This document shows, in pieces, positions 1 through 8,038 of a stretch of 64,000 nucleotides of DNA; the stretch's first letter is position 1; the number at the start of each line of letters is the position of its first letter. Position numbers and translations under genes: made by a program. Source of the stretch: Fimenecus sp052169395. GTDB lineage: Bacteria > Bacillota > Clostridia > Oscillospirales > Acutalibacteraceae. Below the pieces are notes generated by a model that was given only the letters and a program-made list of their open reading frames with translations, had not been told where the DNA came from and searched no databases. Where the stretch lies: positions 124,001-188,000 of the forward strand of contig JBQNCN010000003.1 in the NCBI GenBank assembly GCA_052169395.1, written 5' to 3'.

Positions 1-543
1 AAGTTTTAGCCCGAGTTTTGATTTTTTTAAATAAATTTCACAAATAACAGCAATGATAACACCCAAATAAACCAAAATATTATGACTAAATAAAACCTTA
101 CCAAGTATCGGAATTTTTGAAAGAATCGGTATTTCAATTGCTGTTTTAAAGCCTCTGTCAACATTTAAAAAATTTCTCATAAGAGGCCATTTCCCTACCG
201 CTGTAAGAGATCTTCCAACAAAGAAAAACAATGCCACTCCAAAAGTTGTAAGTGTAAGACCGGTCACATTCTGGTTTGCCTTAAAGGTTACTGTAAGTAG
301 TGAAAAAATCGCTCCACAGATTGAACCGAAAATAAAAGAAAATAGAATTCCCATAAAAAGAGAATTGAACTGACAACCTAAAAGATATCCGAATACTGCT
401 CCTACCGCCATAGTTCCCTCAACACCTAAATTAAGAGAACCTGATTTTTCAACAAGAATTTCTCCGGTTGTACCATAAAGCAGAGGCACATTATAAACCA
501 CAACATTAAAAAGAAATAATGTAAAAACATCAATAGGTTTCAT
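1..543 (-). CDS. Nucleoside ABC transporter permease 2 (partial, C-terminus beyond window)
   Basis: The second inner-membrane permease of a BMP-family (Bacillus NupNOPQ-like) nucleoside importer. The ATG at 543-541 overlaps the stop codon of the upstream permease by one base (TAATG), and a GGAGG site lies just upstream. The 181 visible codons are mostly hydrophobic and include the stretch LYGTTGEILVEKSGSLNLGV, typical of the shorter BPD_transp_2 permease that pairs with a longer partner. The reading frame is open to the window edge, so the C-terminal part is missing. Position after the ATPase and first permease supports the role; the exact nucleoside carried cannot be read from sequence. Confidence 0.88.
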   Translation of the reverse strand, partial: MKPIDVFTLFLFNVVVYNVPLLYGTTGEILVEKSGSLNLGVEGTMAVGAVFGYLLGCQFNSLFMGILFSFIFGSICGAIFSLLTVTFKANQNVTGLTLTTFGVALFFFVGRSLTAVGKWPLMRNFLNVDRGFKTAIEIPILSKIPILGKVLFSHNILVYLGVIIAVICEIYLKKSKLGLKL

Positions 544-1652
544 TATTTTGCCTCCTTGGATGTTTTTATTATTTTATAATTTATAAAGAAATTGGCTATT
601 AAGCAAAGAAATAAAATTACACCTTGAAGCAAGTCGGCATAATTTGCATCAATTTCCGGGTGCGTTGCAAAAGCCGCCTGTGAACCATACTGAAGAACTG
701 AAATCAGTGCAGATACAATCACAATAGGTAACATTTCAAGATTTCCAAGCCATGCTACTATTATTCCTGTCCAGCCAACATTATTTGTACATGACGTTGA
801 AAGCACACCTGCAGAAGAAATATAGAATCCTCCTGCAAGGCCTATTAAAGCAGCTGAAGCAAAAGCCGTTCTCAAAATAATCCACTTAACATTCATTCCA
901 CCGTAACGTGCAGTCATAGGACTGTCACCGACAACTTTTATTTCATATCCATGTTTTGATTTCTTCATATAATATGTAATAAACACTATTATAAATATTG
1001 CAAAAATAAGACTTATATTGAGTCCGAATTTATCAATTTGAATCGACGGCATAAGCGCTGATTTAGGAAAAGTTTTAAAAACCGGTCTTACACTCTTTTC
1101 AGATAAAAACAAATTTTTAGAGCTTTGAGTTTCACCTAAAAATTTAACAAAATAAAGCGCAATATAGTTAAACATAAGCGTTAAAAGCGTTTCAGATGTT
1201 CCAAATGTAATTTTAAATATTCCAACAAGAACTCCATAAAGTCCACCTGCAACAAACGCAGAAAGACACATAAGCACAAGAGTAAAAAACGGATTTGCGG
1301 ATTTTCCAACTGTAAGTGCAACAAACGAAGCCGCAATACAGCCGAATGTAAATTGGCCTTCTCCGCCTATATTCCAATATTTCATCTTAAAGGCAACTGA
1401 AAGCGCAAGCGAAACGATAACAAGCGGAACAAACTCTTTAATATAACCCTCTATACATTTATGCGGAAAAGCATTGCCGATAGTGGAAAGCGTAAAAATA
1501 TCAAAATATATTTTACCGGGATTTACACCTATTATAGCAAGCATAAGTGCGCCCAACAGAAGTGCTGCCGCAACGCTTGAAATATAGAGAAGTATTTTTT
1601 GATTTGCTTTTATAGTGCTTCTTCTTACAATATGTATCCCACTCTTAAGCAT
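543..1652 (-). CDS. Nucleoside ABC transporter permease 1
   Basis: 369-aa inner-membrane permease of the BPD_transp_2 family, first of two permeases of the importer. About nine to ten hydrophobic segments are visible, with the family-typical KYWNIGGEGQFTFG stretch near residues 90-105 and a small-residue-rich region (SAALIGLAGGFYISSAG) near 265-285. The start overlaps the 3' end of the ATPase gene by 8 nt and the stop overlaps the next permease start, so translation is probably coupled. It would form the heteromeric channel with the partial permease at the window edge, fed by the lipoprotein and powered by the ATPase. Confidence 0.93.
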   Translation of the reverse strand: MLKSGIHIVRRSTIKANQKILLYISSVAAALLLGALMLAIIGVNPGKIYFDIFTLSTIGNAFPHKCIEGYIKEFVPLVIVSLALSVAFKMKYWNIGGEGQFTFGCIAASFVALTVGKSANPFFTLVLMCLSAFVAGGLYGVLVGIFKITFGTSETLLTLMFNYIALYFVKFLGETQSSKNLFLSEKSVRPVFKTFPKSALMPSIQIDKFGLNISLIFAIFIIVFITYYMKKSKHGYEIKVVGDSPMTARYGGMNVKWIILRTAFASAALIGLAGGFYISSAGVLSTSCTNNVGWTGIIVAWLGNLEMLPIVIVSALISVLQYGSQAAFATHPEIDANYADLLQGVILFLCLIANFFINYKIIKTSKEAK

Positions 1653-3243
1653 TCTTTTCCTCCTTTATCTGAGTATCCTTTGCAAGTCCAACGGGCTTTT
1701 GTTTTTCTTTTTGAAGATCAAGTGCACCCGACATCATAAGACCGAGTTCTTCTTTTGTAGTCTTTTCCGCATGAACTATTCCCATAACCTTACCCTTGCA
1801 AAGCACAAGAATCTTATCACACAGTTCAATCAGCACATCAAGATCTTCACCAACAAAGAGAATTCCAACACCTTTCATCTTTTGTTCATTAAGAATATCA
1901 TATATTACATAACTTGAATTTATATCAAGTCCACGAACCGGATAAGACGTAATAATAACATTTGGATTCCCCAAAATTTCTCTTCCTACTAAAATTTTCT
2001 GAACATTGCCACCTGACAAAAGTCTTACCGGAGTATCAATATTAGGCGTGGCAACACCTAATTCAGAAACAATTTTTTCAGCACGATTTCGCCCTTCTCG
2101 TCTATTTACAAACGGTCCTTTTGAATCTTTTTTATAAGTCTTTAAAATAACATTATCTGTAAGATCCATCGACGGAGCAAGTCCCATTCCAAGCCTATCT
2201 TCAGGAATAAATCCTATTGATATGCCCTCATCAATAATCTGCCGTGGACTTTGTCCAACAATATTTTTGCCCTCATGAACTATTTTACCGTTTGAAATTT
2301 TTCTAAGACCCGCAATCGCTTCACAAAGTTCCTTCTGTCCGCCGCCTGAAATCCCTGCGACTCCAAGAATTTCTCCACCTCTTATATAAAAACTCGCATT
2401 ATCAATAGCCTTTGTTCCGTCATCTGCAATAACCGTAAGTTCTCTTACCTCTAAAAGTGGTGTGGTTGAGCTTACCTTAGGTCTTGCGATATTAAGTTCA
2501 ACTTTTTTACCTACCATAAGCTCTGTAAGCTCTTTTTCATTTGTTTCACTTGTATTTACCGTCTTAATAAACTGTCCTTTTCTAAGAACGGTTACTCTGT
2601 CTGAAAGTTCCATAACCTCATTAAGCTTATGTGAAATAACAATAACAGAGCATCCCTTTGCCCTCATTTTTTTTAGAACAACAAAAAGTTTAACAATTTC
2701 CGGTTCAGTAAGAACTGCCGTCGGCTCATCAAGAATAATTACATCTGCACCGTAATACAAAACCTTTACTATTTCCAGAGTCTGTTTTTCTGAAACAGAC
2801 ATATCGGAAACTCTTTTTTTAGGATCTATATCAAAACCAAATCCCTCAGCAACATCTCTTACTTCCTTATAACGTTTTCTGTTTAAAAAAGACTTTGTAA
2901 GAACTGACTCTCTGCTATTTTTTTCTATACCGACCACTATATTATCAGCCGCAGTAAAACTTTCAATAAGTTTAAAGTGCTGATGAACCATTCCTATGCC
3001 AAAACGTTTAGCATCTTCAGGAGAATTTATCTGCTTTTCCTCTCCATTAATGAAAATACTACCTGAATCAGGCCTGTAAATTCCTGTAAGCATATTCATA
3101 AGTGTCGTCTTTCCCGAACCGTTTTCACCAAGTAATGCCAGAATTTCACCTTTTTTAAGATTTAAGCTAACCTCATCACAAGCCTTAACCTCTCCAAAGG
3201 TCTTTGTAAGCGAATTTAATTTAATGGCATATTCTTGAGTCAT
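1645..3243 (-). CDS. Nucleoside ABC transporter ATP-binding protein (two cassettes)
   Basis: 532-aa duplicated ATPase of the sugar/nucleoside (RbsA/NupO-like) class. Cassette 1 has a good Walker A (GENGSGKTT, about 39-47), a signature near 150 (DMSVSEKQ) and Walker B VIILDEPTAVL near 170. Cassette 2 is degenerate, as usual in this class: the Walker A position reads GISGGGQKEL without the GKT triad, the signature LLSGGNVQK is kept, and the Walker B region reads VIITSYPVRGLD where most relatives have PTRGLD. It lies 80 nt after the lipoprotein gene with a terminator-like hairpin between, so it is probably expressed at a lower level than the binding protein. Confidence 0.94.
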   Translation of the reverse strand: MTQEYAIKLNSLTKTFGEVKACDEVSLNLKKGEILALLGENGSGKTTLMNMLTGIYRPDSGSIFINGEEKQINSPEDAKRFGIGMVHQHFKLIESFTAADNIVVGIEKNSRESVLTKSFLNRKRYKEVRDVAEGFGFDIDPKKRVSDMSVSEKQTLEIVKVLYYGADVIILDEPTAVLTEPEIVKLFVVLKKMRAKGCSVIVISHKLNEVMELSDRVTVLRKGQFIKTVNTSETNEKELTELMVGKKVELNIARPKVSSTTPLLEVRELTVIADDGTKAIDNASFYIRGGEILGVAGISGGGQKELCEAIAGLRKISNGKIVHEGKNIVGQSPRQIIDEGISIGFIPEDRLGMGLAPSMDLTDNVILKTYKKDSKGPFVNRREGRNRAEKIVSELGVATPNIDTPVRLLSGGNVQKILVGREILGNPNVIITSYPVRGLDINSSYVIYDILNEQKMKGVGILFVGEDLDVLIELCDKILVLCKGKVMGIVHAEKTTKEELGLMMSGALDLQKEKQKPVGLAKDTQIKEEKNA

Positions 3244-3283
3244 TTAACCACTTCCAAAATCTTTTTTTTACATAAAACTGAAA

Positions 3284-3313
3284 AACCTGCGGAGGCAAAT
3301 ACCTCCGCGGTTT
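3284..3313 (-). terminator. Intra-operon hairpin (partial terminator) after the BMP lipoprotein gene
   Basis: On the minus strand a 7-bp GC-rich stem (GCGGAGG/CCTCCGC), extended by AACC/GGTT around one bulged A, is followed by TTTTTCAGTTTT. It sits between the abundant binding-protein gene and the ATPase gene, the usual place for an attenuating terminator or mRNA-stabilising hairpin that sets stoichiometry. Function is inferred from position and structure. Confidence 0.6.
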
Positions 3314-3323
3314 TAAAAAATGC

Positions 3324-4604
3324 TTATTCAGCCTCTACGCCTTTTACAAAGTAATTCATTGATCCCTTAATTATAGAATCAACTTTACTTGCACCGCCGT
3401 CTACAAGTTCAGGCTTTTTAGTATCCTTATTCATTACATAATACTGAGAATTATCAGCAGAAATCACAACATTTCCCTTATTATCTTCAAGTGCCTCAGT
3501 TGTCTTGGTTATTTTACCTTCCTTATCAACGCTTAATTTGATATTTGAAAATACATCCCACTCACCTGAAATAATGAGATCTTTTACCGCTTTCATCGCT
3601 TTGTCAGTTCCAACTGCAGCAATCTTTTCATTTACATTAGCGGTATCTACAAACCCTTCTTTAAGTCCGCCATAATAAATACCAACTTTTTCCATAAACT
3701 TTGTCGGTTCTTTCATTGCAGTTTCAATTGCCAACTTATAATAAACATCCCAATGCCAAATAGCTGAGGTAAGAGTTGCATTCGGAGCATCAACAGACAT
3801 ATCAGAATTATAACCTATTCCGAATATTTTTCCATTCTGAGCTACAAGTTGTGGCTGTGCAGAATCACAGTGCTGACCAATAACACATACATTATGTGTA
3901 TTAACAAGATTTTCAGCCGCTTGTTTTTCAAGAGCTTCATCGCCCCATGTATTTATCTTATTTACCCATATCTTTGCATCAGGATTTGCCGCTCTTGCAC
4001 CAAGAGCAAACGCATTTATACCTGAACAGGTTTCAGCATATTCTGTACCATAAGCAGAAACATAACCTATATTATTGTTTTTAAGTTCAAGAGATTTAAA
4101 TCCTGCTGCAAGACCTGTCAAATATCTGGATTGATATATTCTTCCAAAATAGTTGTTAAAGTTTGAATTTGAAGACATATAACCTGTTGCATGAGAGAAT
4201 ATAATATCTTTATATTCCGATTTTTTTGCAGCCTCATTCATAGCATTCATATAACCAAATGAAATTCCAAAAATGATTTTGCAACCTTGCCCCGCCAAAG
4301 TATCAATAGCTGTAGCAACCTGTGCATCATCCTCCGGTACATTATCCTGAATAATAAGATTTGCCGCAGGTAGACCAAGTTCCTTCATAGCATCAGAAAT
4401 CCCCTTCGCATGCTGATAGGTGTAACCTGCCGCATCGTTTCTTGAGCCGATATAAATTGCACCCACTTTAAACGTTGATGCATTTGCAGGAGTGCCGGCC
4501 TTAGGTTCACTCGGTTTTTTATTGCAAGCGGCAAATATTCCGACTACACCAAGAATCAAAACCAAGCTTACAACAAGTGCAATCACCTTTTTTGATTTTT
4601 TCAT
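3324..4604 (-). CDS. BMP-family nucleoside-binding lipoprotein
   Basis: 426-aa substrate-binding lipoprotein of the basic membrane protein (BmpA/PnrA/NupN-like) family. The N-terminus has a lysine-rich start, a hydrophobic core and a lipobox ending at Cys26 (IFAAC), so it should be anchored in the outer leaflet of the membrane. The mature part has the family features FKVGAIYIGSRNDAAGYTYQ, an AGQGCKIIFGISFGYMNA segment and VIGQHCDSAQ. GGAGG precedes the ATG. It lies 45 nt after xpt and heads the importer genes. Purine nucleoside is the likely ligand because of linkage to xpt; this is inference. Confidence 0.94.
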   Translation of the reverse strand: MKKSKKVIALVVSLVLILGVVGIFAACNKKPSEPKAGTPANASTFKVGAIYIGSRNDAAGYTYQHAKGISDAMKELGLPAANLIIQDNVPEDDAQVATAIDTLAGQGCKIIFGISFGYMNAMNEAAKKSEYKDIIFSHATGYMSSNSNFNNYFGRIYQSRYLTGLAAGFKSLELKNNNIGYVSAYGTEYAETCSGINAFALGARAANPDAKIWVNKINTWGDEALEKQAAENLVNTHNVCVIGQHCDSAQPQLVAQNGKIFGIGYNSDMSVDAPNATLTSAIWHWDVYYKLAIETAMKEPTKFMEKVGIYYGGLKEGFVDTANVNEKIAAVGTDKAMKAVKDLIISGEWDVFSNIKLSVDKEGKITKTTEALEDNKGNVVISADNSQYYVMNKDTKKPELVDGGASKVDSIIKGSMNYFVKGVEAE

Positions 4605-4649
4605 AAATTACCTCCAAAAAATATAAAAAAAATTAATGACTAAAAATTA

Positions 4650-5237
4650 TTAATTTGTATGTTCAAAAACTATTGTTCCGTTTGTTTCATCCATACTTTT
4701 AATTATCGCAAGAGATTTTAAATCCACATTTTTGGCACGCAACTTTTTCCCGCCATCCTGAAAACCTTTTTCAATGCAAACTCCAACACCCTGAACCTTT
4801 GCATTCGCCTGTCTGCAAAGTTCAAGAAGGCCTTCTATTGCACAACCGTTCGCCAAAAAATCATCTATAATTAAAACATTATCTGATTCAGTTAAAAAAC
4901 CTTTTTCAACACTTATAATATTTTCCATATTGTGTGTATAAGAATGAACATTTGTCTGATATAAATCATCACTCATATTGGAAGTTTTTGATTTTTTTGC
5001 AAATACAACTGGACAAAAATTAAAAAAGCGCGCAGCAACACACGCTATTCCTATTCCTGATGCTTCTATTGTTAGTATTTTATTTATTTGTTTGCCTGAA
5101 AAAAGGCGTCTGAATTCCTCGCCCATTTTGTCCTGTAAAAGTGTGTCACACTGATGATTTAAAAAGTTATCAACTTTTAAAACATTCCCCGATAAAACTC
5201 TACCGTCTTTTTTTATTCTTTCTTCAAGAAGATGCAA
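4650..5237 (-). CDS. xpt: Xanthine phosphoribosyltransferase
   Basis: Converts xanthine and PRPP to XMP in cytosolic purine salvage. The start chosen is the TTG at 5237, seven bases after GGAGG, giving 195 aa and the family N-terminus HLLEERIKKDGRVLSG; a TTG 18 nt further upstream lies ahead of that site and is unlikely. The PRPP-binding loop VLIIDDFLANGCA is intact at about 122-134, and the N-terminal KVDNFLNHQ typical of Xpt is present. It is the first gene of an apparent operon with the nucleoside importer and has a good promoter just upstream. No purine riboswitch core was found in its leader. Confidence 0.93.
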   Translation of the reverse strand: MHLLEERIKKDGRVLSGNVLKVDNFLNHQCDTLLQDKMGEEFRRLFSGKQINKILTIEASGIGIACVAARFFNFCPVVFAKKSKTSNMSDDLYQTNVHSYTHNMENIISVEKGFLTESDNVLIIDDFLANGCAIEGLLELCRQANAKVQGVGVCIEKGFQDGGKKLRAKNVDLKSLAIIKSMDETNGTIVFEHTN

Positions 5238-5266
5238 ACTATATCCTCCAGACAATTTATATTGAG

Positions 5267-5295
5267 ATTATATCGTAAATAAACTTTTAATTCAA
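5267..5295 (-). promoter_or_regulatory. Promoter of xpt and the nucleoside importer genes
   Basis: Minus-strand -35 TTGAAT (5295-5290), 17-base spacer and consensus -10 TATAAT (5272-5267), about 30 bases before the TTG start of xpt. It fits a vegetative sigma-A promoter. The untranslated leader would be very short, leaving no room for a purine riboswitch. Confidence 0.7.
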
Positions 5296-5465
5296 TGATA
5301 TGACATGCAAAATTTTTTATGAAATCTAATATATTTTTTGATAAAAATAACCTTTAACTCTATAGAAATAAAATTAATATTAATTTTTATTTTTAAATCA
5401 AGTAATTGATGAACAATAATAAGTGTTTTTTTAATTCACATATTTTAATATCAATAACTAAAAAA

Positions 5466-5500
5466 GCTAAAAAAAGACTCTTATGAAATAAGAGTCTTTT
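5466..5500 (-). terminator. Intrinsic terminator of the acyl-CoA synthetase/PlsC/peptidase operon
   Basis: A 13-bp perfect stem (AAAAGACTCTTAT with its complement) around a 3-base loop, followed on the minus strand by a T-rich tail. It lies 11 bases past the stop codon of the M28 peptidase gene. Confidence 0.85.
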
Positions 5501-5510
5501 CTAAATATAA

Positions 5511-6791
5511 TTATTTATATTCTTTCTGTAAACCTTGTTCATCAAACAAAAACGCTGATTCAATCATAATATCTATACATAATTCAAGTGTTTTAGGATT
5601 GAGATTATCTGCAGTATCAAGTCTTGTATGATAATATCTTGCCGGTTCCGGATCCATAGCCGCAAGACAACTCGCCTTCATATTTCCCCTTGTAAGAGCC
5701 GCAGCATCTGAGGATCCGAAAAATACCGAACCATATTCAAGTTCTATACCTGCAGTCTGCCCAGCTTTTTTCAAAAGTGCTGAAACCTCAGTACAATTCT
5801 TTACCGTGCCACTCATATCTCTATCATAAATTGTTATAAAATCATAATCGGTAAGGGTATCGACACAAATAACTGCAGTTTCAACATCATCTTCATTTGC
5901 GTGCTTTTTTGCATAAGCCTCTGCACCACGAAGTCCAGCTTCCTCCGCTCCTGTTGTCATTGCAATAACCTCGGTATTTTCAAAACGTATATTATTTGCT
6001 TCCATAAATTTTAAAACTGCAAGAGAAGCAAAACATCCGGTTAAATTATCATTTGCACCCGGAACAGGATTACTCCAATTTATAAATCTCGTAATTGATA
6101 TTAACATGAAAAATGCAAGTATTGAAAATACTATCATAATATAATTAATTATATTATTATTAACCACAAAATATGAAAGAACATTTATCAAAAAAAGTAT
6201 TACCAATCCACCAAGTCCTGTAATTATCATCCTTTTGAGATGTTTTCCTCCGCCTGTATAAGTAAAGTGCCATTCATAAGCAGAATCTATATGACCTGAA
6301 AAAATAATTCTCTTTTTAATTTCACCCTTAGGTTTCCTTTTACAAATCACATTTCTTGAAGTTTCTTTTTTAAAAAACGGATCCAAAAATTTTTTATAAC
6401 GTAAAAATTCAAAATAAAAATTCAAAAATGAAATTACCAACAATACTGTTGCTACAATTGTAAAAGCCACTCCTATGTTCTTTGACATAAACATGATTTT
6501 ATTATTAAGAAATACAATTATCATAAGAATCGCAGAAAACAAACCTAAAATTTCATCTATATTCACCCATGCCATAAATGCTTTCGGTGCAAGCTTAAAC
6601 TCCTCAATTTCAACACTGTCTGCCGTTGATTTCATTGACTCGGCAACATATTCCTGTGCTTTCTTTTCATTTTCGTATCCTGAAGGTCTGGGTCCTATAT
6701 CTTTCAGCATTTTTCTAATTTCTCTAATAGAAAAATTAGTCATTTCACGAAGTCTGGATGCATAATTCCCAACATTTTCTCTTGCTGTCAT
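5511..6791 (-). CDS. Membrane-embedded M28-family zinc metallopeptidase
   Basis: 426-aa protein with an N-terminal aminopeptidase-like segment (LKDIGPRPSGYENEKKAQEY), two hydrophobic pairs (roughly residues 78-128 and 185-235) and a C-terminal M28 catalytic region. Metal-site candidates are visible: H-x-D in SGHIDSAYEW, Asp in PGANDNLTG, the catalytic EE in TTGAEEAGLRGAEAY, Asp in CVDTLTD and His in YYHTRLDTADNL. All residues expected of a di-zinc exopeptidase are present, so it is probably active. The transmembrane segments split the peptidase fold, which differs from soluble M28 enzymes. It is the last gene of an operon with a PlsC-like acyltransferase and an acyl-CoA synthetase; the substrate is unknown. 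Confidence 0.85.
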   Translation of the reverse strand: MTARENVGNYASRLREMTNFSIREIRKMLKDIGPRPSGYENEKKAQEYVAESMKSTADSVEIEEFKLAPKAFMAWVNIDEILGLFSAILMIIVFLNNKIMFMSKNIGVAFTIVATVLLVISFLNFYFEFLRYKKFLDPFFKKETSRNVICKRKPKGEIKKRIIFSGHIDSAYEWHFTYTGGGKHLKRMIITGLGGLVILFLINVLSYFVVNNNIINYIMIVFSILAFFMLISITRFINWSNPVPGANDNLTGCFASLAVLKFMEANNIRFENTEVIAMTTGAEEAGLRGAEAYAKKHANEDDVETAVICVDTLTDYDFITIYDRDMSGTVKNCTEVSALLKKAGQTAGIELEYGSVFFGSSDAAALTRGNMKASCLAAMDPEPARYYHTRLDTADNLNPKTLELCIDIMIESAFLFDEQGLQKEYK

Positions 6792-6805
6792 ATTTTATTC
6801 TTCCT

Positions 6806-8014
6806 TTATAAATATTTTTTGCCGGTTAACACACGCCAAAGTCCAAAATATACAAGGCTTGAACGCATTACCCTAGAATTGATATTGTAATATATTCCAT
6901 CTCTTGTTGTAAATCCAAGCCTTGTTCTTGCACCTACACCCATTTTTTTTATATCATCAAGTTTAAAATTCAAGCTATCTCCATTTTCGGAAATCAATTC
7001 TAATCTATCACCATAAATATCTAATTTTGCCGAATTCATAATACGTTTTATATTACCATTCTCGTGCTTATCTACTGTTTGTCCGCCAAATGAAACTATC
7101 GGTTCATCAATAAATGTTTTTAATTTTTCAACATTGTTATTAAGATATTTTTTTTGATAATTATTCCAATCTAAAACATTATCAAACTTTAAATTTTCAC
7201 CTTCAAAAAACCCATATTCATTGACAATAAGTTTCATGCCACATTCCTTGCAATAAAATTCATTTCCACAGCTTTCAGTTTTTCCTATAGAATTACAATT
7301 AGGACAAAGCCAAAGTACTGTTTCAAGATTTTCTGCAAGACATTTTCCTTTATATTTAACCGGAGTTTCTCTTTGTCTTTCATAAGCGTTTAAATAAAGA
7401 CCCTTCCTTATCACAGAATTCACTTCAGTAACACTCATTCGTGAAATTTCTTCTGCCGAATAATCTCCCGTAACCTCAAAAGTAATAGGACCTTTCCTCC
7501 TATATTTAGACCATCTCGGTCTTTGCATATAGCCGCCTATAAACCGTACTAAAAGAAGGGATGCACCACTATTCTTTACAAGTTCTCCGGTTTTATCGGA
7601 AATATATTCCGTCTGACCGTCAATTGTAGTCAGTCCCTCGGCATAAATAGACACATTTACCCCGGACTTTAATGTATTTATTATATCATCAACAGTTTTC
7701 TTGGAATCGCCGCCTCTTACTCTCGGTATAGGATCGGCACAAAATTTAAAAAGCTTACCTAAAAATTTAGTTTCAAGCAAATGTGCCGCACATACATATC
7801 TAAAATACTCTGTAAACGCAAGTCCCAATAATACAGGGTCATCCGGTGTTGTATGGTTAGAAATCATTAAAAACGGCTGATTCTTGGGAGTATATTTTTC
7901 AAATTTAAAATTTCTGCTTTTTGCAACCGCTCTTTTAGCAATAAAACGTGTAAACGCAATCATGAATTTATTACGTTTCAGATGTTTAACAACAGTATTT
8001 TTCATTTTACTCAA
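6806..8014 (-). CDS. PlsC-like lysophospholipid acyltransferase with a zinc-ribbon C-terminal extension
   Basis: 402-aa acyltransferase. The LPLAT/PlsC domain spans about residues 40-220, with the catalytic HX4D in NHTTPDDP and a YAEGLTT block replacing the usual EGTR. After it come two CxxC pairs (CPNCNS and CKECGM, about 238-262) forming a probable zinc ribbon, then about 130 residues I do not recognise. It probably transfers an acyl group to a lysophospholipid or related acceptor at the membrane. The start is either the TTG at 8014 (GGGGAG four bases upstream) or the ATG at 8005; the longer form is given. It sits 24 nt after the acyl-CoA synthetase gene, which could supply its acyl donor. 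Confidence 0.84.
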   Translation of the reverse strand: MSKMKNTVVKHLKRNKFMIAFTRFIAKRAVAKSRNFKFEKYTPKNQPFLMISNHTTPDDPVLLGLAFTEYFRYVCAAHLLETKFLGKLFKFCADPIPRVRGGDSKKTVDDIINTLKSGVNVSIYAEGLTTIDGQTEYISDKTGELVKNSGASLLLVRFIGGYMQRPRWSKYRRKGPITFEVTGDYSAEEISRMSVTEVNSVIRKGLYLNAYERQRETPVKYKGKCLAENLETVLWLCPNCNSIGKTESCGNEFYCKECGMKLIVNEYGFFEGENLKFDNVLDWNNYQKKYLNNNVEKLKTFIDEPIVSFGGQTVDKHENGNIKRIMNSAKLDIYGDRLELISENGDSLNFKLDDIKKMGVGARTRLGFTTRDGIYYNINSRVMRSSLVYFGLWRVLTGKKYL

Positions 8015-8038
8015 AACACTCCCCGCCGTTTTTAATTC

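Noticed and set aside
5238..5470. Purine riboswitch upstream of xpt
   Set aside because: The leader after the promoter is only about 20-30 bases, and no guanine/xanthine aptamer core was recognisable in the upstream sequence on either strand.
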